Counted from the stretch's first letter, positions 18,122 to 26,186 are shown. The stretch: DNA of 64,000 nt from Siminovitchia fordii DSM 16014 = CIP 108821 (GCF_000374565.1 NZ_KB894687.1:220968-284967), one strand, 5' to 3'. Translations and numbers: made by a program. Notes: a model not told the origin generated them from the sequence alone.

Positions 18122-18850
18122 GGATCATTTCAGCCCGATTGGTAGAGTGATTGCAACAGAGTAAAGAAGCGGATCATTTACTTTCAAATTGATAGAGATG
18201 CTGCTTGTCCTTTCAATTATGTTTGCTTTAAAATTTAGAGTAGAGTCTCCGTTAATTTTTGGAATATCGGATGCACTGCATATTCCGGTAAGGGAGGTCC
18301 CCGCTGCCAATACTTGTAGAATAGAATCAGTTGACCCCAGCTAATTCAGTGTACTCATTCATCGGTTCTTCGGTCTCTATTGGAAGGGCTGTCCATCAGC
18401 ATTTAATACTTTCAGCTTCATGGATTGCCTCGTTTCTTGAATCAATCCTTACTTTTACTGATCAATACACCCGATTGTCAGATTAGAAAAGTCCTGAAGA
18501 GAAGTTCCTGGAATCACTGAAAAGCGATTTAGTCTTATGTTAGACTTACTGCCATTTTCGGACTGACGCTCATCAATCTTGCCGGTCCATCGATATTGGG
18601 ATTCTGATTATTGCCGATGCACGTTTTTAATGGGGAAGCGATTGTCTTTTCCATAATATCGGAACCGCTATTGGAGCTGTCACCTTTGGAATCTTGAACG
18701 TTGATATTTTCAGTGTCGGCTGCGGGGGTTCCATACTTTTCATTGGAGTGGCTGAGGTTTAATGGAAAGTTCTTGGAGTGAGGGGGACTGTCGGGATATT
18801 GATGACTATTACAAGTATACCGATCATGAAGATGAAGCAAATGTGGAAAA
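18122..18850 (-). pseudogene. Decayed unidentified gene(s) on the minus strand
   Basis: Between the GTPase gene and pabB (17959-19069) no intact gene is seen. The minus strand holds coding-like pieces in changing frames: 18310-18125 (ILQVLAAGTSLTGICSASDI onward), a piece reading MKLKVLNADGQPFQ then, after a shift, IETEEPMNEYTELAGVN near 18340-18420, and pieces around 18540-18840. The order and strand agree, as expected from one gene broken by frameshifts. I do not recognise the family. A 31-codon frame at 18970-18875 ending YDKEVLPKAPVN may belong to the same wreck. Confidence 0.35.
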
Positions 18851-19069
18851 AAGATGTCTGGCCGTGTAATGAGCTTTAATTGACTGGGGCCTTAGGGAGG
18901 ACTTCTTTATCATATGCCTGCACGTCGTCGCTTTTACAGTTAGGGTTAAATATCCAGTTGGTTTTGTGCATCGCCACAGCTCACGTGGCAGGAACGGTTT
19001 GTTGACTATTGTTTTGTAACGGGGTTAAAAAACGCCGATTAATTTTATAGAGTAGGAAGTGGTGCTGTA

Positions 19070-20479
19070 ATGGATCAGCCTGTGATTTTTGAAAAAATTC
19101 CGTTTGACCAGGAAAGATTTTTTAAGGCATATGTGAATTTGACCGCAAACAAAGAGCAGCATGTGCTTTTGGAAAGTGGCCGTACCGGAAGGTACAGTAT
19201 TGCCGGGATCAATCCTTTTGCGGTTATTCATGCGGATGAGCAAAAGATTGAAATAAAAAAAGGTAATCAGACCGAAGTGGTTGAAGGTAAACCGCTGCAA
19301 GCATTGGAAAGGTGGATGAAGCAGTTTTACTTCCCACCTGTATCCGGATTGCCTGATTTCCAGGGAGGGGCTATCGGATATATAAGCTACGACTATGCAT
19401 CGTGTATTGAAAAACTTCCTAATTTGGCTTCGGATGATATAGGGCTCCCCCTCCTTTATTTTCTAGTTTTCGATGAGTGGGCGGTGTTTGACCACGAAGA
19501 CAAATGTCTGTGGTTGATGGCGTTGAATGGAGAATCGGCTGAAGAACATTTGACAGAATTAAAAATTGCATGGCTTGAGGCGGCAGACACGGTTTTGAAA
19601 AAAGAACCAGCTGATTTTCCAAATGTATCCGATTTGATGGACACGCAACTGTCTTTTACTGAAAAAGAATTTACGGATGCTGTTGAAAAAGTACAAGATT
19701 ATATACGGGAAGGGGACGTGTGCCAGGTCAATTTGACAGTACGGCAATCGGAGAAGCTACTCACTTCACCGATCAATATTTATAAAAAGCTGAGGAAATT
19801 GAATCCATCACCTTATATGGGATATTTCCATACACCAGAGTTCCAGATTGTTTCGGGTTCTCCAGAACTTCTGATAAAAAAAGACGGGATAAAAGTCGGA
19901 ACAAGGCCGATTGGCGGAACAAGACCGCGAGGAAGTGGCGAGGAGGAAGACATCCGGCTTGAAAAAGAACTGCTGTCCAATGAAAAAGAAAAAGCGGAGC
20001 ACATCATGCTTGTTGATTTGGAAAGAAACGACCTTGGAAAGGTATGTGAGTATGGAAGTGTGGTCGTGGATGAATTAATGGTCATTGAAAAATACTCCCA
20101 TGTCATGCACATCGTTTCCCATGTGAGCGGGACGTTATCCGAAGAAAAAAATGCTTACGATTTGATTGAAGCTGTCTTTCCTGGAGGAAGTATTACCGGG
20201 GCGCCGAAAAAAAGAACGTTGGAAATCATTGAAGAGTTAGAGCCTGTTAAGCGGGGCGTATACACAGGAAGCATGGGGTGGATCGGATTCAATGAAGATG
20301 TCCACATGAACATTGTCATACGGACTATGTTGATTAAAAGCGGGATCTGTCATGTGCAGGCCGGTGCAGGAATTGTGATCGATTCCAATCCAAAAGCTGA
20401 ATATGAAGAGTCACTGAAAAAAGCAACAGCTCTTTGGAAGGCCAAAGAAGAAGCGGAGAAAAAGGGGGTATTTGCATGA
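19070..20479 (+). CDS. pabB: Aminodeoxychorismate synthase component I (PabB-like)
   Basis: 469 residues of the chorismate-binding family. Seen: GAIGYISYDYA in the N-terminal domain, then the core REGDVCQVNLTVRQ, SGSPELLI, LVDLERNDLGKVC, HIVSHVSG, FPGGSITGAPKKRTLEII and GVYTGSMGWI. It makes 4-amino-4-deoxychorismate from chorismate and ammonia. The residue that separates ADC synthases (PIKGT) from anthranilate synthases (PIAGT) is Gly here: RPIGGTRPRG. First gene of a pabB-pabA-pabC operon, with GGAAGTGG before the ATG and a four-base overlap with pabA. Confidence 0.9.
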   Translation: MDQPVIFEKIPFDQERFFKAYVNLTANKEQHVLLESGRTGRYSIAGINPFAVIHADEQKIEIKKGNQTEVVEGKPLQALERWMKQFYFPPVSGLPDFQGGAIGYISYDYASCIEKLPNLASDDIGLPLLYFLVFDEWAVFDHEDKCLWLMALNGESAEEHLTELKIAWLEAADTVLKKEPADFPNVSDLMDTQLSFTEKEFTDAVEKVQDYIREGDVCQVNLTVRQSEKLLTSPINIYKKLRKLNPSPYMGYFHTPEFQIVSGSPELLIKKDGIKVGTRPIGGTRPRGSGEEEDIRLEKELLSNEKEKAEHIMLVDLERNDLGKVCEYGSVVVDELMVIEKYSHVMHIVSHVSGTLSEEKNAYDLIEAVFPGGSITGAPKKRTLEIIEELEPVKRGVYTGSMGWIGFNEDVHMNIVIRTMLIKSGICHVQAGAGIVIDSNPKAEYEESLKKATALWKAKEEAEKKGVFA

Positions 20480-21057
20480 TCCTGATAATCGATCACTATG
20501 ATTCTTTTACTTATAATCTCGTACAGGCATTGGGAAAGTTTGAAAAAGATATTCTTGTCAAAAGGGATGATGAGCTTTCAGCTGAAGAGATTGACCAGTT
20601 GAACCCAAGGTATATGATCATCTCATCCGGGCCTGGCAGACTTTCGACGGAAGGGGTCACAAGTGAAGCGATTCACCGTTTTTCGAGCAAAGTTCCCATT
20701 CTTGGTGTAGGACTCGGGTGCCATGCTATTGCAGAAACTTTTGGAGGGAAAACGATAAAGACAAAAAATTTGCTTCCAGGGAAACCTACAGGTGTTTTTC
20801 ATGATGGGAAAACCATTTTTAATGGAATCAAAAAGCCTTTTTCGGCAACTCGTTATCACTCGTTGATGGTCGACAGGGACAGTATGCCTGATTGTCTGGT
20901 TGTTTCAGCATGGAGTTCGACAAAGGAAGTATTGGGAATCAGGCATAAGGATTACCCACTGGAAGGACTACAATTCAATCCCGAATCGATTATGACTGAA
21001 GCGGGAGAGAAGCTGTTGGAAAATTTCATTGAACATAACCGGATGGTTGTGAGTTGA
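20476..21057 (+). CDS. pabA: PabA/TrpG-like class I glutamine amidotransferase subunit lacking its catalytic Cys and His
   Basis: 193 residues from ATG 20476 (AAGGGGG seven bases upstream; overlaps pabB by four bases). The fold is intact: LIIDHYDSFTYNLVQ at the start, SSGPGRL, RYHSL and QFNPESIMT near the end. The nucleophile motif GVCLGHQ of PabA/TrpG reads GVGLGCH: the cysteine is Gly, and a Cys sits three positions later where His is expected. The catalytic His of FHPES is Asn (FNPES); Glu remains. A working glutaminase is therefore unlikely. It may act structurally, with PabB using free ammonia (inference). Confidence 0.88.
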   Translation: MILIIDHYDSFTYNLVQALGKFEKDILVKRDDELSAEEIDQLNPRYMIISSGPGRLSTEGVTSEAIHRFSSKVPILGVGLGCHAIAETFGGKTIKTKNLLPGKPTGVFHDGKTIFNGIKKPFSATRYHSLMVDRDSMPDCLVVSAWSSTKEVLGIRHKDYPLEGLQFNPESIMTEAGEKLLENFIEHNRMVVS

Positions 21058-21058
21058 A

Positions 21059-21901
21059 ATGTATCTCTTTTTGAATGGGGAATTTATTAAACAAGAAGAA
21101 GCTCGCATCTCACCGTTTGACCATGGCTATTTATATGGGATGGGTGTTTTCGAGACATTCCGGACATACAGGGGAATTCCTTTTTTGCTTGATGAACATT
21201 TGGAGCGGCTGAATGCAGGGCTTGAGGAAATGAGGATTAAACGCGCTTTTGAAAGGGCGGAAGTGATGCCTGTCATTAAGAAGATATCAGAGCTTAACCG
21301 GCTGCCGAATTCCTACATAAGAATGAATGTTTCATCCGGGCCAGGACAAATAGGTTTACAGGTTGATCCTTATTTGGAGCCGACAGTCATTCTGTTTCAA
21401 AAGGAGCTTCCTCCGCTGAAACCGCTACGTGAAAAGGAAGCGGTAGTATTGACTATCCGCCGCAATACGCCAGAAACGAAAAGACGCTTAAAATCCCATC
21501 ATTTTTTTAATAATATTGCAGCCAAACGGGAACTCGGGACTGATCCGGGGAAAGAGGGCATCTTTTTGACTGCTGATGGATATTTGGCTGAAGGTGTCAC
21601 ATCCAGCCTGTTTTGGGTAAAAAATGAGAAATTATATACCCCGATGATTGAAACTGGAATATTGGACGGAATTACAAGACAGTTCATTTTACGTCTTGCA
21701 GGCCAGCTGGGCATACCGGTAGAAGAAGGGATGTATAGAGAGCAGAAATTGGCTGAAGCAGAAGAAATATTTTTTACCAACTCAATCCAGGAAATTGTTC
21801 CTGTGAATGTCTTTGAAGGAAAAAGTTTGCCTGGAAAAAAAGGAACTGTTGTTCAAAAGCTGAACGCGTTGTATCAAAGGTTTGTTTCCGAACTTGAATA
21901 A
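21059..21901 (+). CDS. pabC: Aminodeoxychorismate lyase PabC (PLP fold type IV)
   Basis: 280 residues. Converts 4-amino-4-deoxychorismate to p-aminobenzoate and pyruvate. Seen: SPFDHGYLYGMGVFETFRTY at the start, the PLP lysine region RRLKSHHFFNNIAAKREL, and the cofactor-phosphate segment AEGVTSSLFWVKN. The motifs look intact, in contrast to PabA. It starts one base after the pabA stop and ends at a shared terminator. No folP, folB or folK follow in this window, so this is a separate pab unit and not the usual Bacillus folate cluster. Confidence 0.9.
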   Translation: MYLFLNGEFIKQEEARISPFDHGYLYGMGVFETFRTYRGIPFLLDEHLERLNAGLEEMRIKRAFERAEVMPVIKKISELNRLPNSYIRMNVSSGPGQIGLQVDPYLEPTVILFQKELPPLKPLREKEAVVLTIRRNTPETKRRLKSHHFFNNIAAKRELGTDPGKEGIFLTADGYLAEGVTSSLFWVKNEKLYTPMIETGILDGITRQFILRLAGQLGIPVEEGMYREQKLAEAEEIFFTNSIQEIVPVNVFEGKSLPGKKGTVVQKLNALYQRFVSELE

Positions 21902-21905
21902 AAAA

Positions 21906-21931
21906 CTCCTGCCGAATTGGCAGGAGCTTTT
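21906..21931. terminator. Bidirectional terminator between pabC and a small minus-strand gene
   Basis: Stem CTCCTGCC / GGCAGGAG (21906-21913, 21919-21926) with CTTTT on the plus side and TTTTTATT on the minus side. Confidence 0.85.
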
Positions 21932-21940
21932 AGTACGCAG

Positions 21941-22096
21941 TCAGTATCCACGTTTTCCCTCAAAATCCTCGGGAGAAGCAGGCCGATCCACTCTGCTTGC
22001 ATCGTCAAAATTCAGGGCGGACCCAATAAAAAATACAAGGAATAAAGCGACTACAGCCAAAAAGATTACAAGTCCGATTAAAATTGAAATATCCAT
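21941..22096 (-). CDS. Small single-pass membrane protein (51 aa), paralog A
   Basis: 51 residues; begins MDISILIGLVIFLAVVALF and ends VDRPASPEDFEGKRGY. One membrane segment covers about residues 3-25, followed by a short acidic-basic tail. AGGAGG lies eight bases before the ATG, and the terminator at 21906 closes the gene. It resembles the two 46-residue proteins at 22210 and 23325 in layout (IGLxxxLxxVAxFLV, then a serine/alanine-aspartate tail). Function unknown. Confidence 0.75.
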   Translation of the reverse strand: MDISILIGLVIFLAVVALFLVFFIGSALNFDDASRVDRPASPEDFEGKRGY

Positions 22097-22182
22097 TCCA
22101 GTTCCCTCCTATTTATTTGATAGTGCGGAAACAATGAAGTTACATATGTATTCCCTTTTTCAATCCTTGTAAACATAAAAAT

Positions 22183-22200
22183 CCTGTCATATGACAGGAA
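22183..22200 (-). terminator. Terminator of the 46-residue membrane protein gene
   Basis: Perfect stem CCTGTCAT / ATGACAGG (22183-22198), followed on the minus strand by ATTTTTATG. Confidence 0.75.
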
Positions 22201-22209
22201 AGTTAACTG

Positions 22210-22350
22210 TTAGTCATCTTTCTTATCCGGTGGCAAGGAATCAATTGTGCGTGCATCATCGTAATCCAAAACGGTATGAATATAGTAGACGAGAAATCCG
22301 GCAATGGCAGCCAAAACACCTGTCAATCCAAGTGTGACCCATAATTGCAT
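22210..22350 (-). CDS. Small single-pass membrane protein (46 aa), paralog B
   Basis: 46 residues: MQLWVTLGLTGVLAAIAGFL, then VYYIHTVLDYDD and a tail TIDSLPPDKKDD. The start at 22350 has GGAGGA six bases upstream; the ATG two codons earlier touches the binding site. One membrane segment (about 4-24). It aligns without gaps to the 46-residue protein at 23325, with the shared tail pattern TID-x-LP-x-D. The two genes flank the 40-bp repeat array. Function unknown. Confidence 0.78.
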   Translation of the reverse strand: MQLWVTLGLTGVLAAIAGFLVYYIHTVLDYDDARTIDSLPPDKKDD

Positions 22351-22592
22351 GAGCATTCCTCCTTGTTTAAATCTATGCCCATGCCTGGGATCTATTCCAA
22401 TACAATAGAGGGAGTGCCTGTTTTATTGACATATAGATGGAATTTGGAATACGCGACGTTTAGCGCGAAATAAAAGGGGGGGTTCTGATGAGAGGCTCCA
22501 GCCAAAGTGTGAATTCTCGAAGAGTTAGGCGCAGGAGTGATTCCGATGAGAAATTCGGGGAGTGCCCGCTTAGTTTATAAATACTTTTGTCA

Positions 22593-23273
22593 GGATACTC
22601 TTCGGAAAACGGAAATCCTCTTAACTTTGTAAGGATACTCTTCGGAAATCGAAAATCCTCTTAATTTTACGTGGATACTCTTCAGAAAACGGAAATACTC
22701 ATAACTTTGTCAGGATACTCTTCGGAAAACGGAAATACTCATAACTTTGCGAGGATACTCTTCGGAAAACGGAAATACTCTTAACTTTGTGAGGATACTC
22801 TTCAGAAAACGGAAATACTCTCAACTTTGCGAGGATACTCTTCGGAAAACGAAAATCCTCTTAATTTTACATGGATACTCTTCGGAAAACGGAAATACTC
22901 ATAACTTTGCGAGGATACTCTTCAGAAAACGGAAACCCTCTTAACTTTACGAGGATACTCTTCAGAAAACGGAAATACTCTTAACTTTGCGAGGATACTC
23001 TTCAAAAATCGGAAATACTCTTATCTTTTGTCAGAATACTCTTCGGAAAACGGAAATACTCTTAACTTTGTAAGGATACTCTTCGGAAAACGGAAATACT
23101 CATAACTTTGCGAGGATACTCTTCGTAAAACGGAAATACTCATAACTTTGCGAGGATACTCTTCGTAAAACGGAAATACTCATAACTTTGCGAGGATACT
23201 CTTCAAAAATCGGAAATACTCATAACTTTACGAGGATACCCTTCAAAAATCGGAAATCCTCTTAACTACGACC
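22593..23273. repeat. Tandem array A: 17 units of 40 bp
   Basis: Units start at 22593 and then every 40 bases (22633, 22673 and so on), with one extra base before the unit at 23034; the last starts at 23234. Each contains GGATACTCTTCGGAAAACGG, then AAATACTC, then a variable AT-rich part ending in ACTTTGCGA. Units differ by single substitutions and have no unique spacers. No ribosome binding site or recognisable protein accompanies the frame open in the middle. The bases 22351-22592 before it hold no gene that I can see. Confidence 0.95.
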
Positions 23274-23292
23274 GTTCCAGAACATAGGTAAA

Positions 23293-23322
23293 CCTCCTGC
23301 AGAATTTTACAGGAGGTGGCTT
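23293..23322. terminator. Hairpin between array A and the small membrane protein gene
   Basis: Stem CCTCCTG / CAGGAGG (23293-23299, 23310-23316); on the plus strand CTTTTTC follows within five bases. The minus strand has only a weak TTT, so its use by the gene at 23325 is uncertain. Confidence 0.55.
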
Positions 23323-23324
23323 TT

Positions 23325-23465
23325 TCAATTGTTTTTTTGATCTGAAGGCAAGTCGTCTATCGTGTTCGAGTCGCTTGAATCAAGTACAGACCCAATATAG
23401 TGGACTAAAAATATTGCTACCGCGCCCAATAAGATGGACAACCCAATTAAAACTCCCATTTGCAC
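23325..23465 (-). CDS. Small single-pass membrane protein (46 aa), paralog C
   Basis: 46 residues starting at GTG 23465 (GGAGGGG six bases upstream): MQMGVLIGLSILLGAVAIFL, then VHYIGSVLDSSDSN and TIDDLPSDQKNN. Placing the start at this GTG makes it exactly the length of the protein at 22210 and aligns them end to end. One membrane segment (about 4-24), with the tail probably cytoplasmic. Function unknown; the family seems typical of Bacillus intergenic small proteins. Confidence 0.78.
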   Translation of the reverse strand: MQMGVLIGLSILLGAVAIFLVHYIGSVLDSSDSNTIDDLPSDQKNN

Positions 23466-23615
23466 AATGATCCCCTCCACCCTTTTAATACAATGCCCGC
23501 TTTTCAAACATCTATTAATGAAAAGCGAAGAGGTTTCTCCGTTTATTAGATACTAGTATAGCTCATATTGTTGTTTCTCTCAAAGTTTATATCATTTAGA
23601 TACAAAGAAATGAAA

Positions 23616-23650
23616 AACAGATGGCTTGAGTTTTTTACCATCTGTTTATA
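23616..23650 (-). terminator. Terminator of the 51-residue hydrophilic protein gene
   Basis: Stem AACAGATGG / CCATCTGTT (23616-23624, 23638-23646); on the minus strand it ends in TTTTTC. Confidence 0.75.
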
Positions 23651-23653
23651 AGG

Positions 23654-23809
23654 TTATAAATCAGTTCTTTTTCCAGGCTCGTCTTTTCCGCCCGTGTCAT
23701 TTCCTGTACTTGCTGTGTACCCGACACGATAAGAGAATTTTTTATCCAGGCGAAGCGCTTTGGGCATCTTATATTGCTCGCCGCTTTGATATTGTTTTCT
23801 TTCAGGCAT
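23654..23809 (-). CDS. Small basic hydrophilic protein (51 aa), unknown
   Basis: 51 residues starting MPERKQYQSGEQYKMPK, rich in Lys, Gly, Tyr and Asp, without a membrane segment. GGAGGATC lies before ATG 23809 and a terminator follows the stop, so it looks like a real gene. Small hydrophilic proteins of this kind are common in spores, but I do not recognise this one. It lies 12 bases after the stop of the gene at 23822 on the same strand, so the two are probably cotranscribed. Confidence 0.65.
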   Translation of the reverse strand: MPERKQYQSGEQYKMPKALRLDKKFSYRVGYTASTGNDTGGKDEPGKRTDL

Positions 23810-23821
23810 GATTGATCCTCC

Positions 23822-24028
23822 TCAATCAAAAACTCTTTTTGAAATATTCTGATCTTCCCCATCCGTGTCTTCAAACTTAGGGGTGATTTGTCCTTCAGTG
23901 TAAACATCACTAACTTGTTCGTGGGTTGTGGCGAGTCCCTTAGATATTGAATCTTTCTTATCGGTGTCGTCTATGCTGTAAAACTTGCCGGCAAGTTTCA
24001 TGCTCTTCTTATCAAGTTCCTTATCCAA
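23822..24028 (-). CDS. Small DUF4025-like protein (YozQ type)
   Basis: 68 residues from TTG 24028, which has AAGGAGGG six bases upstream; the longer frame to 24085 has no binding site. The core GLATTHEQVSDVYTEGQI, with a preceding AGKFYSIDDTDKKDS, recalls the short Bacillus DUF4025/YozQ proteins. That assignment is from memory of the motif and moderately sure. Hydrophilic, no cysteine. Function unknown. Upstream of the companion gene at 23654. Confidence 0.65.
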   Translation of the reverse strand: MDKELDKKSMKLAGKFYSIDDTDKKDSISKGLATTHEQVSDVYTEGQITPKFEDTDGEDQNISKRVFD

Positions 24029-24930
24029 TGGATTCCCTCCTTTGTTTCCTTCACATATTATTTCCAAAAAAAGATTGACAAACACAAGAATTAATTACCA
24101 TTGAAGATGGAGTGGACAGTACTGTCAAAAGGAAGTGTGGGAATCATTTATTTCCTAATACACTGGAGTCTTTTTTGCTTAAAAGGCTCTTAGCAAAATG
24201 TTTTCATTTTTTGATTAGCGAGCCTTGATTCCCCTTACTACAGGATAGATTTTTAACGGGTAGATCTGAGAGGGCTTTCTTTTATTTTGTCTGCATGGTA
24301 TGATAAAAGGAATGCTTTTTCGAATAAACTTGAAATATCAAAGATGAAATAAATTACATGGCGTTCTTGATTAAATAATTAAGAACTTAATCACACTGGA
24401 TCGACTACGGAGTCGTAAGGATGTATGAGAGGTAGGGCATACGTCGTTTAGGTTTTAAAATAAAAGAATTTTATCGCGGCAATTTATCTTGAGATATATA
24501 GTAATAACAAGTTTTAACAGATTCGTGAAGTATTAGGCACCTTAAGGGGTGCTTTTTATTTTTGAATAAACAACATGGTACGTTGGGAAAAATCATAAAA
24601 TAAGAGAAGGAAAAATTTTGCATGATTAGGATGGAGCTAACCTAATAATCATGCAAAATGGCTTTGGAATTAATTTGATATGTACTAAATCGCCAATACA
24701 ACAATACAAAGATTCACGAAATAAAACCCACGTCAAGTCAGCTATTAGTTCCAAGTATGATTAGGAGATCATACAATCGTTTTTCGAAACCGTAAAGAAT
24801 GAACACTCTTCAGAAATTGGAGTCCCGGCAACACTACATCAATCGCTATTGATAGTGGATAGCCGGAAAGGAAAATAAAAAATATGCGCTCAACAAAGGC
24901 ATTTGTGGGAACTGCTGATTAAAAAGTTGA
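24029..24930. other. Non-coding, decayed stretch with hairpins
   Basis: No gene can be supported here. Structures seen: a terminator-like stem at 24537-24557 (GCACC / GGTGC plus TTTTTA) and a 14-base perfect inverted repeat at 24615-24628 / 24646-24659 (ATTTTGCATGATTA) around a 17-base loop. The hairpin has no transposase beside it. Confidence 0.5.
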
Positions 24931-24931
24931 G

Positions 24932-25050
24932 AGGTTAAATAAAATATATTTGTCGATAATGCAAATGTCCCCTCTTTGTGACATTTGTGCATACCTCCCC
25001 GAAATGGGGAGGGCCTTTTCATTTCTACAAGACAGTCTATCCAATCATTT
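24932..25050. repeat. Diverged intergenic element, copy 1
   Basis: This stretch aligns with 29203-29325. Shared landmarks in order: TTAAATAAAA, TGTC then ATAATG, TCCCC, TGCA, a CCCTC-type / GAGGG-type terminator stem (here 24997-25016 with CCTTTTC), then TCATTTCTA, AGACA, ATCCA and TCAT. At the second locus a small gene follows; here the 52-bp array begins instead. Confidence 0.55.
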
Positions 25051-25063
25051 CTCTTATATTTTA

Positions 25064-25664
25064 AGTAACTAAACGTGAAGAAAAGTCCCCATTTTGTGTC
25101 CGAGTTCAAAAGAACGGTAACTAATCGTGAAGAAAGATTCCCGCTTTATGTCCGATTTCGAAAAACCGGTAACTAATGGAGAAGAAAGGTGCCCGTTTTG
25201 AGTCCGATGTCGAAAGAACGGTAACTAATGGAGAAAAAAGGTGCCCGTTTTGAGTCCGATGTCGAAAAACCGGTAACTAATGATGAAGAAAGGTGCCCGC
25301 TTTGTGTCCGAATTCGAAAGAACGGTAACTAAAGGAGAAGCAAGGTTCCCGCTTTGTGTCCGAGTACGAAAAACCGGTAACTAATGGTGAAGAAAGATTC
25401 CCGTTTTGAGTCCCGTTTCGAAAAACTGGTAACTAAAGGAGAAGAAAGGTTCCCGCTTTGTGTCCGAGTACGAAAAACCGGTAACTAATGGAGAAGAAAG
25501 GTTCCCATTTTGTGTCCGAATTCGAAAAACCGGTAACTAATGATGAAGAAAGGTGCCTGCTTTGTGTCCGAATTCGAAAGAACGGTAACTAATGGTGAAG
25601 CAAGATTCCCGTTTTGAGTCCCGTTTCGAAAAACCGGTAACTAATGGTGAAGCAAGATTCCCGG
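25064..25664. repeat. Tandem array B: 12 units of 52 bp
   Basis: Units begin at 25064, 25116, 25168 and then every 52 bases to 25636 (last one partial). Each starts GGTAACTAAT, then a purine-rich part (GGAGAAGAAA), then GGTKCCCGYTTTG, GTCCGA and TTCGAAAAACC. The unit shares its length and scaffold with array C at 41.4 kb. There are no unique spacers and no open gene. Confidence 0.95.
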
Positions 25665-25684
25665 TCAACACCGGGCTTTTATTA
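25660..25684 (+). terminator. Hairpin fused to the end of array B
   Basis: The last unit runs into CCCGGT-CAAC-ACCGGG followed by CTTTTATT. It is one of several CCCGG/CCGGG hairpins in this region. Confidence 0.65.
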
Positions 25685-25733
25685 TTCAAAAGGAATGATA
25701 AAATATAGAAAAAACTTTTAAATGGAGCATATT

Positions 25734-26186
25734 ATGGATATTCGAAAATTAAAATTACATGAAGAACCTCCAATGGCTTTATTGTTATTGGCTGATCCCT
25801 CTCAAAAACATGTTCAGGAATATGTGAAAAGAGGGGAATGCTATGTAGCCGAGGTTGAAAATCAAATCATCGGGGTTTATGTACTACTTCCGACAAGGCC
25901 TAAAACGGTGGAATTGGTGAATATTGCAGTTGTGGAAAACAAGCATGGCAGAGGAATAGGGAAACAGTTATTAATGAATGCTATTCAAACAGCTAAATCA
26001 AAAGGATACAAAACCATAGAAGTAGGTACTGGAAATTCAAGCATAGGTCAATTGGCTCTGTATCAAAAATGTGGTTTCAGGATTACTGGTATTGATATGG
26101 ATTTTTTTATTAAACACTACCCAGAAGAGATTTTTGAAAATGGGATACAATGTAGAGATATGGTTCGGTTATCCCAATATTTGTAA
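25734..26186 (+). CDS. GNAT family N-acetyltransferase
   Basis: 150 residues. The acetyl-CoA site is clear: VNIAVVENKHGRGIGKQLL, then KGYKTIEVGTGNSSIGQLAL and YQKCGFRITGIDMDFF, which is characteristic of a Bacillus GNAT subgroup. The start at 25734 has GGAG six bases upstream; ATG 25722 lacks one. Substrate unknown. It stands alone between array B and a bidirectional terminator at 26502. The stretch 26187-26500 holds only small hairpins (GGGCCT/AGGCCC near 26408). Confidence 0.88.
   Translation: MDIRKLKLHEEPPMALLLLADPSQKHVQEYVKRGECYVAEVENQIIGVYVLLPTRPKTVELVNIAVVENKHGRGIGKQLLMNAIQTAKSKGYKTIEVGTGNSSIGQLALYQKCGFRITGIDMDFFIKHYPEEIFENGIQCRDMVRLSQYL

Noticed and set aside
22747-22944. 66-codon open frame inside array A
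   Set aside because: It only follows the repeat period, lacks a binding site and is not conserved beyond the repeat.
22593-23273. CRISPR array
   Set aside because: Units are contiguous and nearly identical over the full 40 bp; there are no unique spacers and no cas genes. The same holds for arrays B and C.
23626-23910. Longer frames on both strands over the 51-residue gene
   Set aside because: The minus-strand frame with GGAGGATC and a terminator (23654-23809) explains the locus; the others lack binding sites.
24615-24659. Insertion sequence end
   Set aside because: The 14-bp inverted repeat has no partner copy, transposase or target duplication nearby.
24846-25109. 87-codon minus-strand gene
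   Set aside because: It crosses the duplicated terminator element and the first unit of array B; no binding site.
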